Positions 53,861 to 63,181 of a stretch of DNA of 64,000 nucleotides are shown here, in pieces; positions within the stretch are counted from its first letter, which is position 1; each line of letters opens with the position of its first letter. The notes beneath the pieces were generated by a model. That model was not told the DNA's origin. It made no database searches and was given only the letters and a program-made list of their open reading frames with translations. The stretch comes from Sarcina sp034439435 (GTDB taxonomy: Bacteria; Bacillota; Clostridia; Clostridiales; Clostridiaceae). Made by a program: the position numbers and the translations under genes. The DNA is taken from assembly GCF_034439435.1 (NCBI RefSeq), contig NZ_JAPCKJ010000001.1, forward strand, positions 992,001 through 1,056,000. The letters run 5' to 3'.

Positions 53861-55732
53861 TTATTTATCATCTTGAACTTCGAAGTCAGCATCTACAACA
53901 TTGTCATCATTGTTTGTAGCTCCAGCACCTGCATTAGCTCCACCCATGTTGTTTGGATCGAATCCTTGGCCTTCTGATCCACCATTTTGTTGGTATAATT
54001 TTTCTGATACTTTGTAGAATGCTTGAGTTAAAGCTTCTATAGCATTTTGTATAGCTGGGATATCATCACCATCTTTAACTTTTTTAACTTCTTCTATTTT
54101 AGCTTCTATTTCTGCTTTTTCTTCAGCTGAAACTTTGTCTCCAAGTTCATTTAAAGTTTTTTCAGTTTGGTAAACTGTTTGCTCAGCAGTATTTTTAACT
54201 TCTATAGCTTCTTTTCTCTTCTTATCTTCTTCAGCGAATTGTTCAGCTTCTTTAACAGCTTTATCTATTTCTGAGTCGCTTAAGTTAGTTGAAGCTGTGA
54301 TTGTAATATTAGCTTCTTTTCCAGTAGCTTTATCAGTTGCTGAAACCTTAACTATACCGTTAGCATCTATATCGAAAGTAACTTCGATTTGAGGAATTCC
54401 TCTTGGTGCTGGTGCGATTCCTGATAATGTAAATCTACCTAAAGTCTTGTTGTCAGCCGCCATTTGTCTTTCACCTTGTACTACGTGAATTTCAACTGAT
54501 GTTTGGTTATCTGCAGCAGTTGAGAAAGTTTGGCTTTTCTTAGTTGGGATAGTTGAGTTTCTTTCGATTAATGGAGTAGCAACTCCTCCTAAAGTCTCAA
54601 TTCCTAATGTTAATGGAGTAACATCTAGTAATAATACGTCTTTAACATCACCAGTTAATACACCAGCTTGGATTGCAGCACCCATTGCTACACATTCATC
54701 TGGGTTAACTCCTTTTGAAGGTTCTTTTCCAGTGAAGTTTTTAACAGCTTCTTGAACTGCAGGTATTCTAGTTGATCCACCAACTAAGATTATTTTATCT
54801 ATATCATTTAATGATACATTTCCTGATTTTAAAGCTTCTTTCATTATATTTATTGTTCTTTCAACTAAATCATGAGTTAATTCATTGAATTTAGCTCTAG
54901 TTAATGTCATATCTATATGCTTTGGACCAGTTGCATCAGCAGTGATGAATGGTAAGTTAATTAATGTTTGAGTTGATGATGATAACTCAATTTTAGCTTT
55001 TTCAGCTGCTTCTTTTAATCTTTGAAGAGCCATTTTATCTTGTCTTAAATCAATTCCATTTTGTGCTTTAAAGTCTTCAGCTATATAGTCTATAATTCTT
55101 TGGTCGAAGTCATCTCCACCTAATCTAGCATCTCCGTTTGTTGATACAACTTCAAATACTCCATCTCCTAAGTCTAAGATAGATACGTCGAAAGTACCAC
55201 CACCTAGGTCATATACTAAGATTTTGTGATTGCTATCCATTTTATCTAAACCATAAGCTAATGAAGCTGCTGTTGGTTCGTTTATTATTCTTAAAACTTC
55301 TAATCCAGCTATTCTACCAGCATCCTTAGTTGCTTGTCTTTCAGCATCATTGAAGTAAGCTGGAACTGTAATAACAGCTTTTGTTACTTTTTCTCCTAAG
55401 TAAGCTTCAGCATCAGCTTTTAATTTTTGAAGTACCATTGCTGATATTTCTTGTGGAGTATATTCTTTACCATCTATGTTAACTTTGTAGTCAGTTCCCA
55501 TATGTCTTTTTATTGACATTATTGTTTTATCAGGATTTGTTATTGCCTGTCTTTTAGCAACCTGTCCTACTAATCTTTCTCCATTTGCTTGGAATGAAAC
55601 TACTGATGGAGTAGTTCTAGCCCCTTCTGAGTTAGTTATAACTACTGGTTCTCCACCTTCCATAACAGCTACGCATGAATTTGTAGTTCCTAAATCTATA
55701 CCAATTATTTTACTTGTTCTTACATCACTCAT
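53861..55732 (-). CDS. dnaK: Chaperone DnaK (Hsp70)
   Basis: A 623-residue Hsp70. Nucleotide-binding domain opens GIDLGTTNSCVAVMEGG and holds YDLGGGTFDVSILD; substrate-binding domain starts near residue 380 with DVLLLDVTPLTLGIET, and the lid ends in a Gly/Asn-rich tail. The ATG at 55732 is 8 bases after GAGGAGG; an ATG seven codons earlier lies before that site. Third gene of hrcA-grpE-dnaK-dnaJ. Confidence 0.98.
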   Translation of the reverse strand: MSDVRTSKIIGIDLGTTNSCVAVMEGGEPVVITNSEGARTTPSVVSFQANGERLVGQVAKRQAITNPDKTIMSIKRHMGTDYKVNIDGKEYTPQEISAMVLQKLKADAEAYLGEKVTKAVITVPAYFNDAERQATKDAGRIAGLEVLRIINEPTAASLAYGLDKMDSNHKILVYDLGGGTFDVSILDLGDGVFEVVSTNGDARLGGDDFDQRIIDYIAEDFKAQNGIDLRQDKMALQRLKEAAEKAKIELSSSTQTLINLPFITADATGPKHIDMTLTRAKFNELTHDLVERTINIMKEALKSGNVSLNDIDKIILVGGSTRIPAVQEAVKNFTGKEPSKGVNPDECVAMGAAIQAGVLTGDVKDVLLLDVTPLTLGIETLGGVATPLIERNSTIPTKKSQTFSTAADNQTSVEIHVVQGERQMAADNKTLGRFTLSGIAPAPRGIPQIEVTFDIDANGIVKVSATDKATGKEANITITASTNLSDSEIDKAVKEAEQFAEEDKKRKEAIEVKNTAEQTVYQTEKTLNELGDKVSAEEKAEIEAKIEEVKKVKDGDDIPAIQNAIEALTQAFYKVSEKLYQQNGGSEGQGFDPNNMGGANAGAGATNNDDNVVDADFEVQDDK

Positions 55733-55784
55733 TGTTAATTCCTCCTCTAACAATTTTATATATTAATTCTGATTATATGCTTAA

Positions 55785-56411
55785 TTATTTAGTTACAGTT
55801 ACCATTGAATGTCTGATAACCTTATCCCCTCTCTTGTATCCTTTTTGGAATACTTGAGCCACTTGATTTGGCTCAGAACCTTCTTGATCCACAACCATCA
55901 TTGCTTGATGTAACTCTGGATCAAAAGCTCCTTCTGTAGGTATTTCTTCAACTTGAAGTTTTTCTAAAGCATCTTCAAATTGTCTTACTGTCATTTCAAC
56001 ACCTTTTTTAAGGTCTTCAACTGAGCCATCTACAGCTAATGCTCTTTCTAAGTTATCTAATACTGGAAGCATTTTTATTAAAACATCTTCACAAGCATCA
56101 GTGTATATTCTTTCTTTTTCTTTATCAGTTCTCTTTCTGTAGTTTTCATATTCTGCAGAAATTCTTAATAATCTATCTTTTAAGGCCTCTAATTCATTTT
56201 CTAACTTTTTAGTTTTATTTTTAAACATATTATTTTCTTCCTTTAAAGCCTTTAATTCTTCAAAATCAATAACTTTTTCATCAGCCTTAATCTCTTCTGA
56301 AACTTCTTCTACTTCTTTATCTACACTAGGATCTTCTTTTTTATTTTCATTATCGAATTCTTCTTGGATATTTTCCTTTAACTTTTCGTCAAACTCTTTG
56401 TTATCCTCCAT
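55785..56411 (-). CDS. grpE: Nucleotide exchange factor GrpE
   Basis: A 208-residue protein that releases ADP from DnaK. The N-terminal 60 residues are highly acidic, followed by a long coiled coil (about 50-115, LSAEYENYRKRTDKEK type) and the C-terminal beta domain (FDPELHQAMMVVDQEG; VFQKGYKRGDKVIRHSMVTV). AGAGGTGGGC lies before the ATG. Follows hrcA by 30 bases. Confidence 0.96.
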   Translation of the reverse strand: MEDNKEFDEKLKENIQEEFDNENKKEDPSVDKEVEEVSEEIKADEKVIDFEELKALKEENNMFKNKTKKLENELEALKDRLLRISAEYENYRKRTDKEKERIYTDACEDVLIKMLPVLDNLERALAVDGSVEDLKKGVEMTVRQFEDALEKLQVEEIPTEGAFDPELHQAMMVVDQEGSEPNQVAQVFQKGYKRGDKVIRHSMVTVTK

Positions 56412-56441
56412 AAATCAGCCCACCTCTTCTCTTTTTTTACT

Positions 56442-57461
56442 TTACTTATTCTTTAAAGTTTCATTTAATTCTTTCATAACCTCAGTCATGATTGATAATA
56501 CTTTAGAATAATTTATTCTTCTAGGACCTATTAAAGCTATAGTACCTAATGATTTATCTCCTACATGATATCCAGCTGATATTATAGAGCATTCTTTTGC
56601 TTCTGGTACAAATATTTCATCACCTATTTTAATAGTCATATCATCGCTATCACTTATAAGTTCTGAAATACACTTTTTATCATGTAAAAGCTCTAAAATC
56701 TCTTTTGCTTTATGAATATTATTATATTCAGGATAATTAAATATATTAATTGTTCCCTCTAAGAACACTTCAGATGTTCCATCGTCTTTCAAGCTTTCAT
56801 AAAGAGCTGGCAGAACTGCATTCACTATATCTTCATATCCTTCTAAAGCTTTATTGAGATTACTTATAACCTCTAGGTTTATTTGCTCAATAGTAAGGTT
56901 CTTAAGCCTTTCAGTTATTATCTTACTAATTTTAATAAGTTCTTCAGATAAAGGAACACTTTTTACTTTTATAACTGTATTTCTTATTACACCATTATCA
57001 GTTACTAAAACACATAATATACTTACATCATCAACTTTTAAAAGTTGAATTGATTTTATAAAACTCTTATGAACTGAAGGTGCTTTAACTATACAAGTCA
57101 TTTTAGTAAGTTCCGATAGAAGAGCACTAGTTTGTTTGATTATCTTATCAACTTCGTACAAGGTACCATCTATTATTGAACTTCTAATAAGCAATTCCTC
57201 TTCAGAAGATAATCTTTCGAATTCAACCATTCTATCAACATATAATCTATATCCTCTGCTTGATGGAATTCTTCCTGCCGAAGTATGAGGCTGTTCTAAA
57301 AATCCCATTTCTTCTAAGTCAGCCATTTCATTCCTTATGGTAGCTGAACTTACTCCAAGATTATACTTTTTAGCGATAGTTCTCGAACCTACAGGCTCTC
57401 CAGTAGATATATAGTCTTGAATTATAGCCCTTAATATTTGAAGCTTTCTATCATCTATCAC
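56442..57461 (-). CDS. hrcA: Heat-inducible transcription repressor HrcA
   Basis: A 339-residue repressor that binds CIRCE at normal temperature. Winged helix (DDRKLQILRAIIQDYISTGEPVGS; SSATIRNEMADLEEMGFLEQPH), inserted dimerisation region and GAF-like domain. The start is taken as GTG at 57461, 8 bases after GAGG; an earlier GTG in frame lies within the CIRCE repeat itself and has no ribosome site. First gene of the heat-shock operon, hence autoregulated. Confidence 0.95.
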   Translation of the reverse strand: MIDDRKLQILRAIIQDYISTGEPVGSRTIAKKYNLGVSSATIRNEMADLEEMGFLEQPHTSAGRIPSSRGYRLYVDRMVEFERLSSEEELLIRSSIIDGTLYEVDKIIKQTSALLSELTKMTCIVKAPSVHKSFIKSIQLLKVDDVSILCVLVTDNGVIRNTVIKVKSVPLSEELIKISKIITERLKNLTIEQINLEVISNLNKALEGYEDIVNAVLPALYESLKDDGTSEVFLEGTINIFNYPEYNNIHKAKEILELLHDKKCISELISDSDDMTIKIGDEIFVPEAKECSIISAGYHVGDKSLGTIALIGPRRINYSKVLSIMTEVMKELNETLKNK

Positions 57462-57477
57462 TAATCTCACCTCTTTA

Positions 57478-57504
57478 TTAGCACTCACTATTAATGAGTG
57501 CTAA
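57478..57504. promoter_or_regulatory. CIRCE element (HrcA operator)
   Basis: Perfect TTAGCACTC-N9-GAGTGCTAA inverted repeat, 17 bases before the hrcA start and just downstream of the promoter. Confidence 0.98.
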
Positions 57505-57517
57505 CTAGTACACTATT

Positions 57518-57546
57518 AATATATTACCTCTCAAGTTTTTTGTCAA
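57518..57546 (-). promoter_or_regulatory. Sigma-A promoter of the heat-shock operon
   Basis: Minus strand TTGACA (57546-57541), 17 bases, TATATT (57523-57518), with CIRCE immediately downstream. Confidence 0.9.
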
Positions 57547-57653
57547 TCCCATTTTTTATCATTTAATTTAAAAATTATTTATTTACTAATATTTAGTTTT
57601 TATTATCTTTAATTTCCTTTCAATTTCTTCTTTTTTCTAAGTTAACTTTTAAA

Positions 57654-58790
57654 CTATTCAAATAAGAAATCAGCCATTATTATATTTGAAAGTTCTATTC
57701 CTTTTTGACTAAGATAAATACTTCCTGAATCTCTTATTAATAGATTTTTATCCTCATACTTACTTATTATTTCTCCATAAACATCATTTATATTCATATT
57801 AAATCTTTCTTCAAATTCACTTTCCTTTATTCCATTAATCTTTCTAAGTCCCATAAACATAAATTCTTCCATATCATCATTTTTAGAATTAGTTATTACT
57901 TCCTCTATAGCTTCTCCTTTTTCATTCATTGCTTTTATATATTCTTCTACACTACTTAGATTTTTAATTCTTTCGCCATTAATATAAGAAGCTGCTGCTG
58001 ATCCTAAACCAATCCAATTATCCATATTCCAATAGGCTAAGTTATGTCTACACTCCATTCTTCTTTTAGCATAATTAGAAATTTCATATTGTTTAAATCC
58101 GTTTTCCTCTAAAATAGTTTTTGCTAAATGATACATTTTTCTTTCCTCTTCCTCACTTGGAAGCTTTAACTTATCATTTTCATAAAGATTATAAAAAGCA
58201 GTTCCTTCTTCTATGATTAAACTATATGCTGATATATGTGCTGGCTCTAAAGATATTATTTCTCTTAAAGTCTCTTCCCATTCATTTACTTTTTGATTTG
58301 GTAAGCCAAACATTAAATCGACATTTATGTTGTTAAACCCTACTTTTTTAGCTAAAAGAAAATTCTCTTTAAAGGTTTCATAGTTATGTATCCTTCCTAA
58401 TCCTTTTAAAAGACTATCTTGCTTTGCTTGAAGACCCATACTAATTCTATTAACACCATATTTTTTCATTACATTTAATTTTTCTTCTGTTAAATTACCA
58501 GGATTACATTCCATAGAAAATTCAACATCCTTTGATATATTAAGTTTTGCTATTTCACTTAATAAAGTTTCTAACTCCTTTGATTCAAGAACACTTGGTG
58601 TTCCTCCACCAATAAATATAGTATTTATTTCTAAATTACTATATTTTTCTTTAAATTTTATTATTTCCTTATTCAATGCATCTATGTATTCTTTTCTTAA
58701 ATGATCTTTTCTTGCAAAAGAAGGGAAATCACAATAAAGACACTTTTGTGCACAGAAAGGAATGTGTATATATAAAGAAATTTTATCCAT
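57654..58790 (-). CDS. hemW: Haem chaperone HemW-like radical SAM protein
   Basis: A 378-residue protein of the HemN/HemW group, formerly annotated as coproporphyrinogen III oxidase. The cluster motif CAQKCLYCDFPSF (Cys18, 22 and 25), GGGTPS and the C-terminal HemN_C domain (LRKINGIKESEFEERF) are present. HemW lacks oxidase activity in characterised members and binds haem. GGAGGTAATTAACC precedes the ATG. It lies between lepA and hrcA as in Bacillus, with a short bL25-like gene inserted. Confidence 0.92.
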   Translation of the reverse strand: MDKISLYIHIPFCAQKCLYCDFPSFARKDHLRKEYIDALNKEIIKFKEKYSNLEINTIFIGGGTPSVLESKELETLLSEIAKLNISKDVEFSMECNPGNLTEEKLNVMKKYGVNRISMGLQAKQDSLLKGLGRIHNYETFKENFLLAKKVGFNNINVDLMFGLPNQKVNEWEETLREIISLEPAHISAYSLIIEEGTAFYNLYENDKLKLPSEEEERKMYHLAKTILEENGFKQYEISNYAKRRMECRHNLAYWNMDNWIGLGSAAASYINGERIKNLSSVEEYIKAMNEKGEAIEEVITNSKNDDMEEFMFMGLRKINGIKESEFEERFNMNINDVYGEIISKYEDKNLLIRDSGSIYLSQKGIELSNIIMADFLFE

Positions 58791-58906
58791 GGTTAATTAC
58801 CTCCATCTTAAAATAAATAAAAAATCCAAACTAAAGTCTCTACTATTATTTGGTTTTCAATTTAATTAATATATAAGTTCTTTAGTCTACTTTCATATTA
58901 CAACAA

Positions 58907-58939
58907 AAAAAGTCACGAGTGAATAAACTCATGACTTTT
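58907..58939 (-). terminator. Intrinsic terminator after the bL25-like gene
   Basis: Hairpin with arms AAAAGTCA and TGACTTTT plus inner GAGT/ACTC, then TTTTTTTGTT on the minus strand. It is 167 bases past the stop of the bL25-like gene. Confidence 0.82.
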
Positions 58940-59105
58940 ATATGATACTTTCATAATACAAAATTACTTATTTTAAATTTTGTTCATAAGCTTCTTAAAA
59001 CATTCATATAAACGCAATTTAATTTTTAATTCAAACTACATTTTAAGCTAAAAATCAATATTTATCTAAACAAGTTCAAGTCTTAAAATATATTTAAACT
59101 TATTT

Positions 59106-59375
59106 TTATATTTCTCTTAAATTTATGTTTATAGCATTATGAATTAATAAATCTCTTTGAACTTCTATAATAGAAGTTTTTATTATTTCGCCTTCTAAAT
59201 TTATATCAACATTACTATGATCTCCATATTTAGCTAAAAACTTATCTAAATCAGAAATTTTAAGACTTACGGAAATATTTTCTCCATTTTTTCTATTTAT
59301 AACACCAGTTGCTTTTCCAGCATTTCTAAATTTTCTACACTTAACTCTAACATCTCTTTTATTTGCTTGTAACAT
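59106..59375 (-). CDS. Short bL25/CTC-like protein (N-terminal domain only)
   Basis: An 89-residue protein matching the 5S-rRNA-binding N-terminal domain of bL25/CTC: basic start (VRVKCRKFRNAGKATGVI), middle strands (ISVSLKISDLDKFLAKYG), and the family's ending IIEVQRDLLIHNAININLREI, comparable with EVQRDP...HVDF in typical bL25. The C-terminal TL5 domain is missing, as in Escherichia coli bL25. GGGGAG is 8 bases before the ATG. Whether this is the ribosomal protein or a paralogue is not decided here. Confidence 0.7.
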   Translation of the reverse strand: MLQANKRDVRVKCRKFRNAGKATGVINRKNGENISVSLKISDLDKFLAKYGDHSNVDINLEGEIIKTSIIEVQRDLLIHNAININLREI

Positions 59376-59569
59376 AAGAACAACTCCCCTTCTCTACATA
59401 AGTTTTATTAATTTACTATAAATATATTGAAGGGATTTCTCTTTAATGACTAAATAAAAAAAATATTTATTTTATGAATTTCTTACTAAAAGTCATTATA
59501 AAATTAATGTTATTAATCCTAATTTCTTTAAAATCAAAATTCATCTAAAACAGAACTAAACATAAAAAA

Positions 59570-59606
59570 AGGTAGCATTGATACTTAATAGTATCAAACA
59601 CTACCT
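59570..59606 (-). terminator. Intrinsic terminator of lepA
   Basis: Stem of AGGTAG/CTACCT and TTGATAC/GTATCAA, then TTTTTTTATG on the minus strand, 24 bases after the lepA stop. Confidence 0.88.
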
Positions 59607-59629
59607 CTTTGTTAATATTTAAAAGCTAA

Positions 59630-61432
59630 TTAGTCAACTTTTAAAACTGACATAAATGCTTCTTGTGGAACTTCAACTGTTCCTAATTGTCTCATTCTCT
59701 TCTTACCTTCTTTTTGCTTTTCAAGAAGTTTTTTCTTTCTTGAAATATCTCCACCATAACACTTAGCTAATACGTCTTTTCTCATAGCCTTAACTGTTTC
59801 TCTAGCTATGATTTTTGAACCTACAGCTGCTTGAATTGGAACTTCAAACATGTGTCTTGGAATAATTTCCTTAAGTTTTTCAGCTATAGCTCTACCTCTT
59901 TGGTAAGCCTTAACTTCTGGAACTATCATAGATAAAGCATCTACGTTATCTCCATTTAATAATATATCTAACTTAACAAGTTTTGATTGCTCATATCCTT
60001 TTAATTCATAATCTAATGAAGCGTATCCTCTTGTTTTTGATTTAAGAGTATCGAAGAAGTCATATACTATTTCATTTAATGGTATTTCATAATGAATAAC
60101 AACCCTTGTTTCCTCTAAGTATTGCATATCTATGAATTTACCTCTTCTGTCTTGGCATAATTCCATTACGGCTCCTGTATAATCAGTTGGAGTAATAATT
60201 GAAGCCTTAACAACAGGTTCTTCCATATATTCTATCTCTGTCATTGGAGGAAGATTTGTTGGGTTTGTTAAATCAAATGACTCTCCATTTGTTTTAGTTA
60301 CCTTGTATATAACTGATGGTGCAGTTGTGATTATATCTAAGTTAAATTCTCTTTCAACTCTCTCTTGAATTATTTCCATGTGTAATAATCCTAGGAATCC
60401 ACATCTAAAACCAAAACCTAAAGCTACTGAAGTTTCTGGCTCAAATGATAATGCAGCATCATTTATTTGAAGCTTTTCTAAAGCTTCTTTTAACTCTTCG
60501 TATTTAGCTCCATCAACTGGGTATATACCAGAATAAACCATTGGTATAGCAGGTTTATATCCTGGTAATGCTTTTTCTGTTGGTCTTGCCGCCTCTGTCA
60601 CAGTATCCCCAACTCTGGCATCCCTAACATTCTTAATTGAAGCTGTTATATATCCAACTTCGCCTGCACTTAATCCTTCTTTTAAAGGCATTAAAGCGGG
60701 TGTGAACACCCCTGTTTCAACTACCTCATAAACTTTACCTGTTGACATCAATTTTACTTTTGTACCTGGTTTAACTTCACCATCTATAACTCTAACATGA
60801 CAAACAACACCTTTATAACTATCATAGTAAGAATCAAAGATTAAAGCTTTAAGAGGAGCATTTTCATCACCTGATGGTGCTGGAACCTTCTCTACTATTT
60901 CTTCTAAAACATCTTCTATGTTTAATCCTGTTTTTGCTGATACTAAAGGTGCATCCTCTGCTTCTATTCCTATAACATCTTCTATTTCTTGCTTTATTTC
61001 ATCTGGTCTAGCACTAGCTAAATCAACCTTATTTATAACAGGAACTATTTCTAAGTCATTATCTAATGCTAAGTAACAGTTTGCTAAAGTTTGAGCTTGT
61101 ATTCCTTGAGTTGCATCTACAACAAGTATTGCACCTTCACAAGCTGCTAAACTTCTTGAAACCTCATATGTAAAGTCTACGTGACCTGGAGTATCTATAA
61201 GATTTAATATATATTCTTCTCCGTTATCTCTCTTATAGATAAGTCTTGCTGCCTGAGACTTTATTGTAATTCCTCTTTCTTTTTCTAGCTCCATAGTATC
61301 TAGTACTTGCTGTTCCATTTCTCTTTGAGTTAATGTACCAGTTTTCTCTAAAAGTCTATCTGCTAATGTTGATTTACCATGATCTATATGCGCTACGATT
61401 GAAAAGTTTCTTATATACTTCTTTTTATCCAT
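59630..61432 (-). CDS. lepA: Elongation factor 4 (LepA)
   Basis: A 600-residue translational GTPase acting on the ribosome. G1 AHIDHGKST, G3 DTPGHVDF and G4 NKVD lie in the G domain; EF-G-like domains II, III and V follow, and the LepA-specific C-terminal domain ends GKKRMRQLGTVEVPQEAF. GCAGG precedes the ATG. It has its own promoter 80 bases upstream and terminator, so it is monocistronic. Confidence 0.97.
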   Translation of the reverse strand: MDKKKYIRNFSIVAHIDHGKSTLADRLLEKTGTLTQREMEQQVLDTMELEKERGITIKSQAARLIYKRDNGEEYILNLIDTPGHVDFTYEVSRSLAACEGAILVVDATQGIQAQTLANCYLALDNDLEIVPVINKVDLASARPDEIKQEIEDVIGIEAEDAPLVSAKTGLNIEDVLEEIVEKVPAPSGDENAPLKALIFDSYYDSYKGVVCHVRVIDGEVKPGTKVKLMSTGKVYEVVETGVFTPALMPLKEGLSAGEVGYITASIKNVRDARVGDTVTEAARPTEKALPGYKPAIPMVYSGIYPVDGAKYEELKEALEKLQINDAALSFEPETSVALGFGFRCGFLGLLHMEIIQERVEREFNLDIITTAPSVIYKVTKTNGESFDLTNPTNLPPMTEIEYMEEPVVKASIITPTDYTGAVMELCQDRRGKFIDMQYLEETRVVIHYEIPLNEIVYDFFDTLKSKTRGYASLDYELKGYEQSKLVKLDILLNGDNVDALSMIVPEVKAYQRGRAIAEKLKEIIPRHMFEVPIQAAVGSKIIARETVKAMRKDVLAKCYGGDISRKKKLLEKQKEGKKRMRQLGTVEVPQEAFMSVLKVD

Positions 61433-61508
61433 ATCTAAACCTGCTCTCCAAACTGTCTAAAGTTCTTGAACAGTTTTCACCCCCACATTGTAGAATAAGT
61501 CAAGTTAC

Positions 61509-61539
61509 ATTATATCACAATGTGCCATTAAACTGTCAA
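61509..61539 (-). promoter_or_regulatory. Putative promoter of lepA
   Basis: Minus strand TTGACA (61539-61534) and TATAAT (61514-61509) with a 19-base spacer, or GATATA with 17. A hairpin AACTGT/ACAGTT lies in the leader. Confidence 0.55.
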
Positions 61540-61549
61540 TATACTTGAT

Positions 61550-61912
61550 TTACATTATTATATTGTTTTCTATGAATTGATTAATATTATTTATTAAATT
61601 ATTCATCAAATTAAAAGTTCCAATCAATATATTCCCTACAAATCCTTTATTTAGGTTTAAAGTATGTTCTTTAAAAACCAAATAAAATTCATCTTTATTT
61701 TCGTATATTTTTATTGGGCTATTATCTTCACTAAATACAGTTAAATCCATTCCTGTTTCTTCTTTTATCCTTTCATAATCAACTTGTTCATTGGATTCAT
61801 AATTTTGATTATTAAAAGCCTCTGTATTTTCTATATTAACTCCAATAATGCCCCAACAAATTATAGAAAAAAATATTAAGCTAAGCATTCCCATTGTTGT
61901 AAACTTTTTCAA
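61550..61912 (-). CDS. Membrane-anchored protein in the YqxA position
   Basis: A 120-residue protein with one N-terminal membrane segment (about 5-27) and an outside part ending in an Asn-rich amphipathic stretch (NLMNNLINNINQFIENNIIM). Between spoIIP and lepA, Bacillus has yqxA (DUF3679), also a small membrane protein; this may be its clostridial counterpart but sequence similarity is not clear to me. The start is TTG at 61912, preceded by GGGGGTG. It probably belongs to the spoIIP transcript. Confidence 0.68.
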   Translation of the reverse strand: MKKFTTMGMLSLIFFSIICWGIIGVNIENTEAFNNQNYESNEQVDYERIKEETGMDLTVFSEDNSPIKIYENKDEFYLVFKEHTLNLNKGFVGNILIGTFNLMNNLINNINQFIENNIIM

Positions 61913-61966
61913 AATAAAACACCCCCATAGATTACTATCTATAAGGATGTTCAAAAAACTTTATTT

Positions 61967-63052
61967 TTATTCACCTTTTCCGTTTAATTCTTCTGCTATT
62001 AATCTAGCTATATATTTAGCAGTGCCTTGTGCCTCTTCCGAAGTATTAACTTCTGCTCCAACCTCTATTAGCATTGAATTTTTATTGTATTGTTGGTTAA
62101 AAGCATTCTTTCCCCTATTATACTTATAGGTTTCCTGTCTTCTCAAAATATCTGGAAAAAGCTCATTAGCTCTAGTTATAAATCTATTTGCTAGACTCTC
62201 TGCATCATTATAATATTTACTATTCTTAGTTGTAACAAACATGACTTTAGCCACGTTTTCTCCATTTATATTAGCAGTCAAATTCTTTTTATTTTGCTCT
62301 CCTACAGAATCTCTGTGTATATCTATTATCATTTTAAATTCATCATATTGATCTACGTATTTTTTTACTGTTTCTCCGGATTTATTATAGGATTGCTCAT
62401 AAGCTGCTGAGTGATTAGTTTTATCATGAATAACTGATATTCCATAATTTTCTTCAAGTTCTTTTGCTACTAAAGATCCCACGCCAACAACATTGTATGC
62501 TTCATTATTTGAAGTTCTTTCCTCATTATATCCCTCTGAATTATGTGTATGGTAAATAAGTACCTCTGGCTTAGACTGATCTAATTCCTTTTTTAAGCTT
62601 TCATCATAAACTTCATTATTCTTGCTAGCTATTAATTCTTCCCCACCATTTGCTTCTTCCTCAGACACTTCATCTATACTATCGGTATTTAAATCAAAGG
62701 AAGATACATCCTCTGCGGAAACATACCCTACTTTATCAATTGAAGCTATCTTATTTGCTGCCCCAAAATAGGGTACTTCATTCATTACTAATTCAATAGG
62801 GTCTAAAGGCTTTATATTCAAAGTTTCAAGAGCTAAACTTTTTAATGTAATATTACTTTCTAAGTAAGCATCCTCATCATAATATGTTCCTTTGGCAATA
62901 GGCATACCTGCATTCAAAAGTTGTATATATGACAAGTTTTCTCTCATATCTTTACTTGCTGCAATCTTCATAAATCTAAACATAAACATTATTAGTAAAA
63001 TTAAAAGAACAAGCATTCCTATTGGTATCTCTCTTTTATTAATACCTCTCAC
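61967..63052 (-). CDS. spoIIP: Stage II sporulation protein P
   Basis: A 361-residue peptidoglycan hydrolase with one N-terminal span (about 12-30). SpoIIP is an amidase and endopeptidase and works with SpoIID to thin septal peptidoglycan during engulfment. Its C-terminal amidase domain starts near residue 160 (PEVLIYHTHNSEGY) and continues through IIDIHRDSVG and MLIEVGAEVNTSEEA, with the metal-ligand His and Glu in place. The start is GTG with GAGGGG upstream. It follows gpr as in Bacillus and other spore formers. Confidence 0.95.
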   Translation of the reverse strand: MRGINKREIPIGMLVLLILLIMFMFRFMKIAASKDMRENLSYIQLLNAGMPIAKGTYYDEDAYLESNITLKSLALETLNIKPLDPIELVMNEVPYFGAANKIASIDKVGYVSAEDVSSFDLNTDSIDEVSEEEANGGEELIASKNNEVYDESLKKELDQSKPEVLIYHTHNSEGYNEERTSNNEAYNVVGVGSLVAKELEENYGISVIHDKTNHSAAYEQSYNKSGETVKKYVDQYDEFKMIIDIHRDSVGEQNKKNLTANINGENVAKVMFVTTKNSKYYNDAESLANRFITRANELFPDILRRQETYKYNRGKNAFNQQYNKNSMLIEVGAEVNTSEEAQGTAKYIARLIAEELNGKGE

Positions 63053-63181
63053 ATTATCCCCTCCCTCATATTTTCATTTATATGAGATTAGGATAAATAT
63101 TATGTTACTCTATAATAGTAAATATTAAATTTATTATTCTTCAAAATCACTCATAACTTCCAACAAAAAACTCCTAATTTT

